From CAJQQY01 sp964352225 (GTDB lineage Bacteria > Bacteroidota > Bacteroidia > Chitinophagales > Saprospiraceae): a DNA stretch of 22,944 bases. This document shows positions 22,894-22,944 of the stretch, piece by piece. Numbering within the stretch: the first letter of the stretch is position 1; every line of letters starts with the position of its first letter. The stretch spans positions 1-22,944 of the forward strand of contig CAYGRM010000059.1 in the NCBI GenBank assembly GCA_964352225.1. Reading direction: 5' to 3'. The position numbers and the translations under genes were made by a program. The notes below the pieces were generated by a model. That model worked only from the letters and a program-made list of their open reading frames with translations. It was not told the origin of the DNA and did no database searches.

Positions 22894-22944
22894 ATGAAAA
22901 ATATTTCAGTAATCGGAGCGGGAACGATGGGTAATGGAATCGCT
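22894..22944 (+). CDS. 3-hydroxyacyl-CoA dehydrogenase, N-terminal fragment
   Basis: The last 51 bases encode 17 residues from an ATG, MKNISVIGAGTMGNGIA. They contain the GxGxxG NAD-binding loop typical of 3-hydroxybutyryl-CoA dehydrogenase. Members reduce acetoacetyl-CoA or oxidise 3-hydroxyacyl-CoA. The gene runs off the window, so only the cofactor site supports the call. Other Rossmann dehydrogenases share the loop, but the GTMGNGIA form is strongly typical of this family. Confidence 0.75.
   Translation, partial: MKNISVIGAGTMGNGIA

Overview
The window looks like a chromosomal piece of a low-GC member of the Bacteroidota, possibly of the Saprospiria type, although the genus cannot be read from the sequence. 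Three things point there. There are several TAnnTTTG-type -7 promoter boxes, and leaders are A-rich with few Shine-Dalgarno sites. There is a lipoprotein with an acidic stretch just after its lipid-anchored cysteine. The gene families (large cytochrome c/DUF1080 lipoprotein, BadF-type sugar kinase, NahK-like kinase plus nucleotidyltransferase, GH73 glucosaminidase) are common in that phylum. Two runs of exactly ten Ns (3211-3220 and 12150-12159) mark scaffold joins. Each interrupts the 5' part of a real gene, so both genes look shorter than they are.

Left part (1-7043). Minus-strand genes encode an esterase-like alpha/beta hydrolase, a nitrilase and a small membrane protein; a possible 34-residue membrane peptide lies between the first two on the plus strand. 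A plus-strand EVE-McrB fusion (broken by the first gap, with no McrC beside it) follows. It converges on a sugar-1-kinase/nucleotidyltransferase pair. Between these convergent genes is a cluster of REP-like palindromes that also supplies the last codons and stop of the kinase gene.

Middle (7044-11273). A 493-base intergenic region holds a nested inverted repeat. It leads into a 1225-residue lipoprotein with a c-type haem site, a PA14 domain, a beta-propeller and a C-terminal 3-keto-glycoside hydrolase (DUF1080) domain.

Inositol-lipid block (11274-16850, all minus strand). In transcription order: sphingomyelin-synthase-like PAP2 protein, CDP-alcohol phosphatidyltransferase, AUR1-like inositol-phosphorylceramide synthase, myo-inositol-phosphate synthase, PfkB kinase, PgpA-like phosphatase, GtrA-like membrane protein. 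Together these suggest making inositol phosphate, coupling it to CDP-diacylglycerol, removing the phosphate to give phosphatidylinositol, and moving the head group to ceramide. This is the most interesting system in the window. Two families of short palindromic repeats have entered it, and both contribute codons to the PfkB gene.

Right part (16851-22944). A membrane-anchored subtilisin-like protease is followed by a strong two-way terminator. Next come 6-phosphofructokinase and an N-acetylglucosamine-kinase-like gene, then a divergent cell-wall glucosaminidase, a secreted protein of unknown function, and the first 17 codons of a 3-hydroxyacyl-CoA dehydrogenase. I saw no tRNA, rRNA, CRISPR array, transposase or phage genes.
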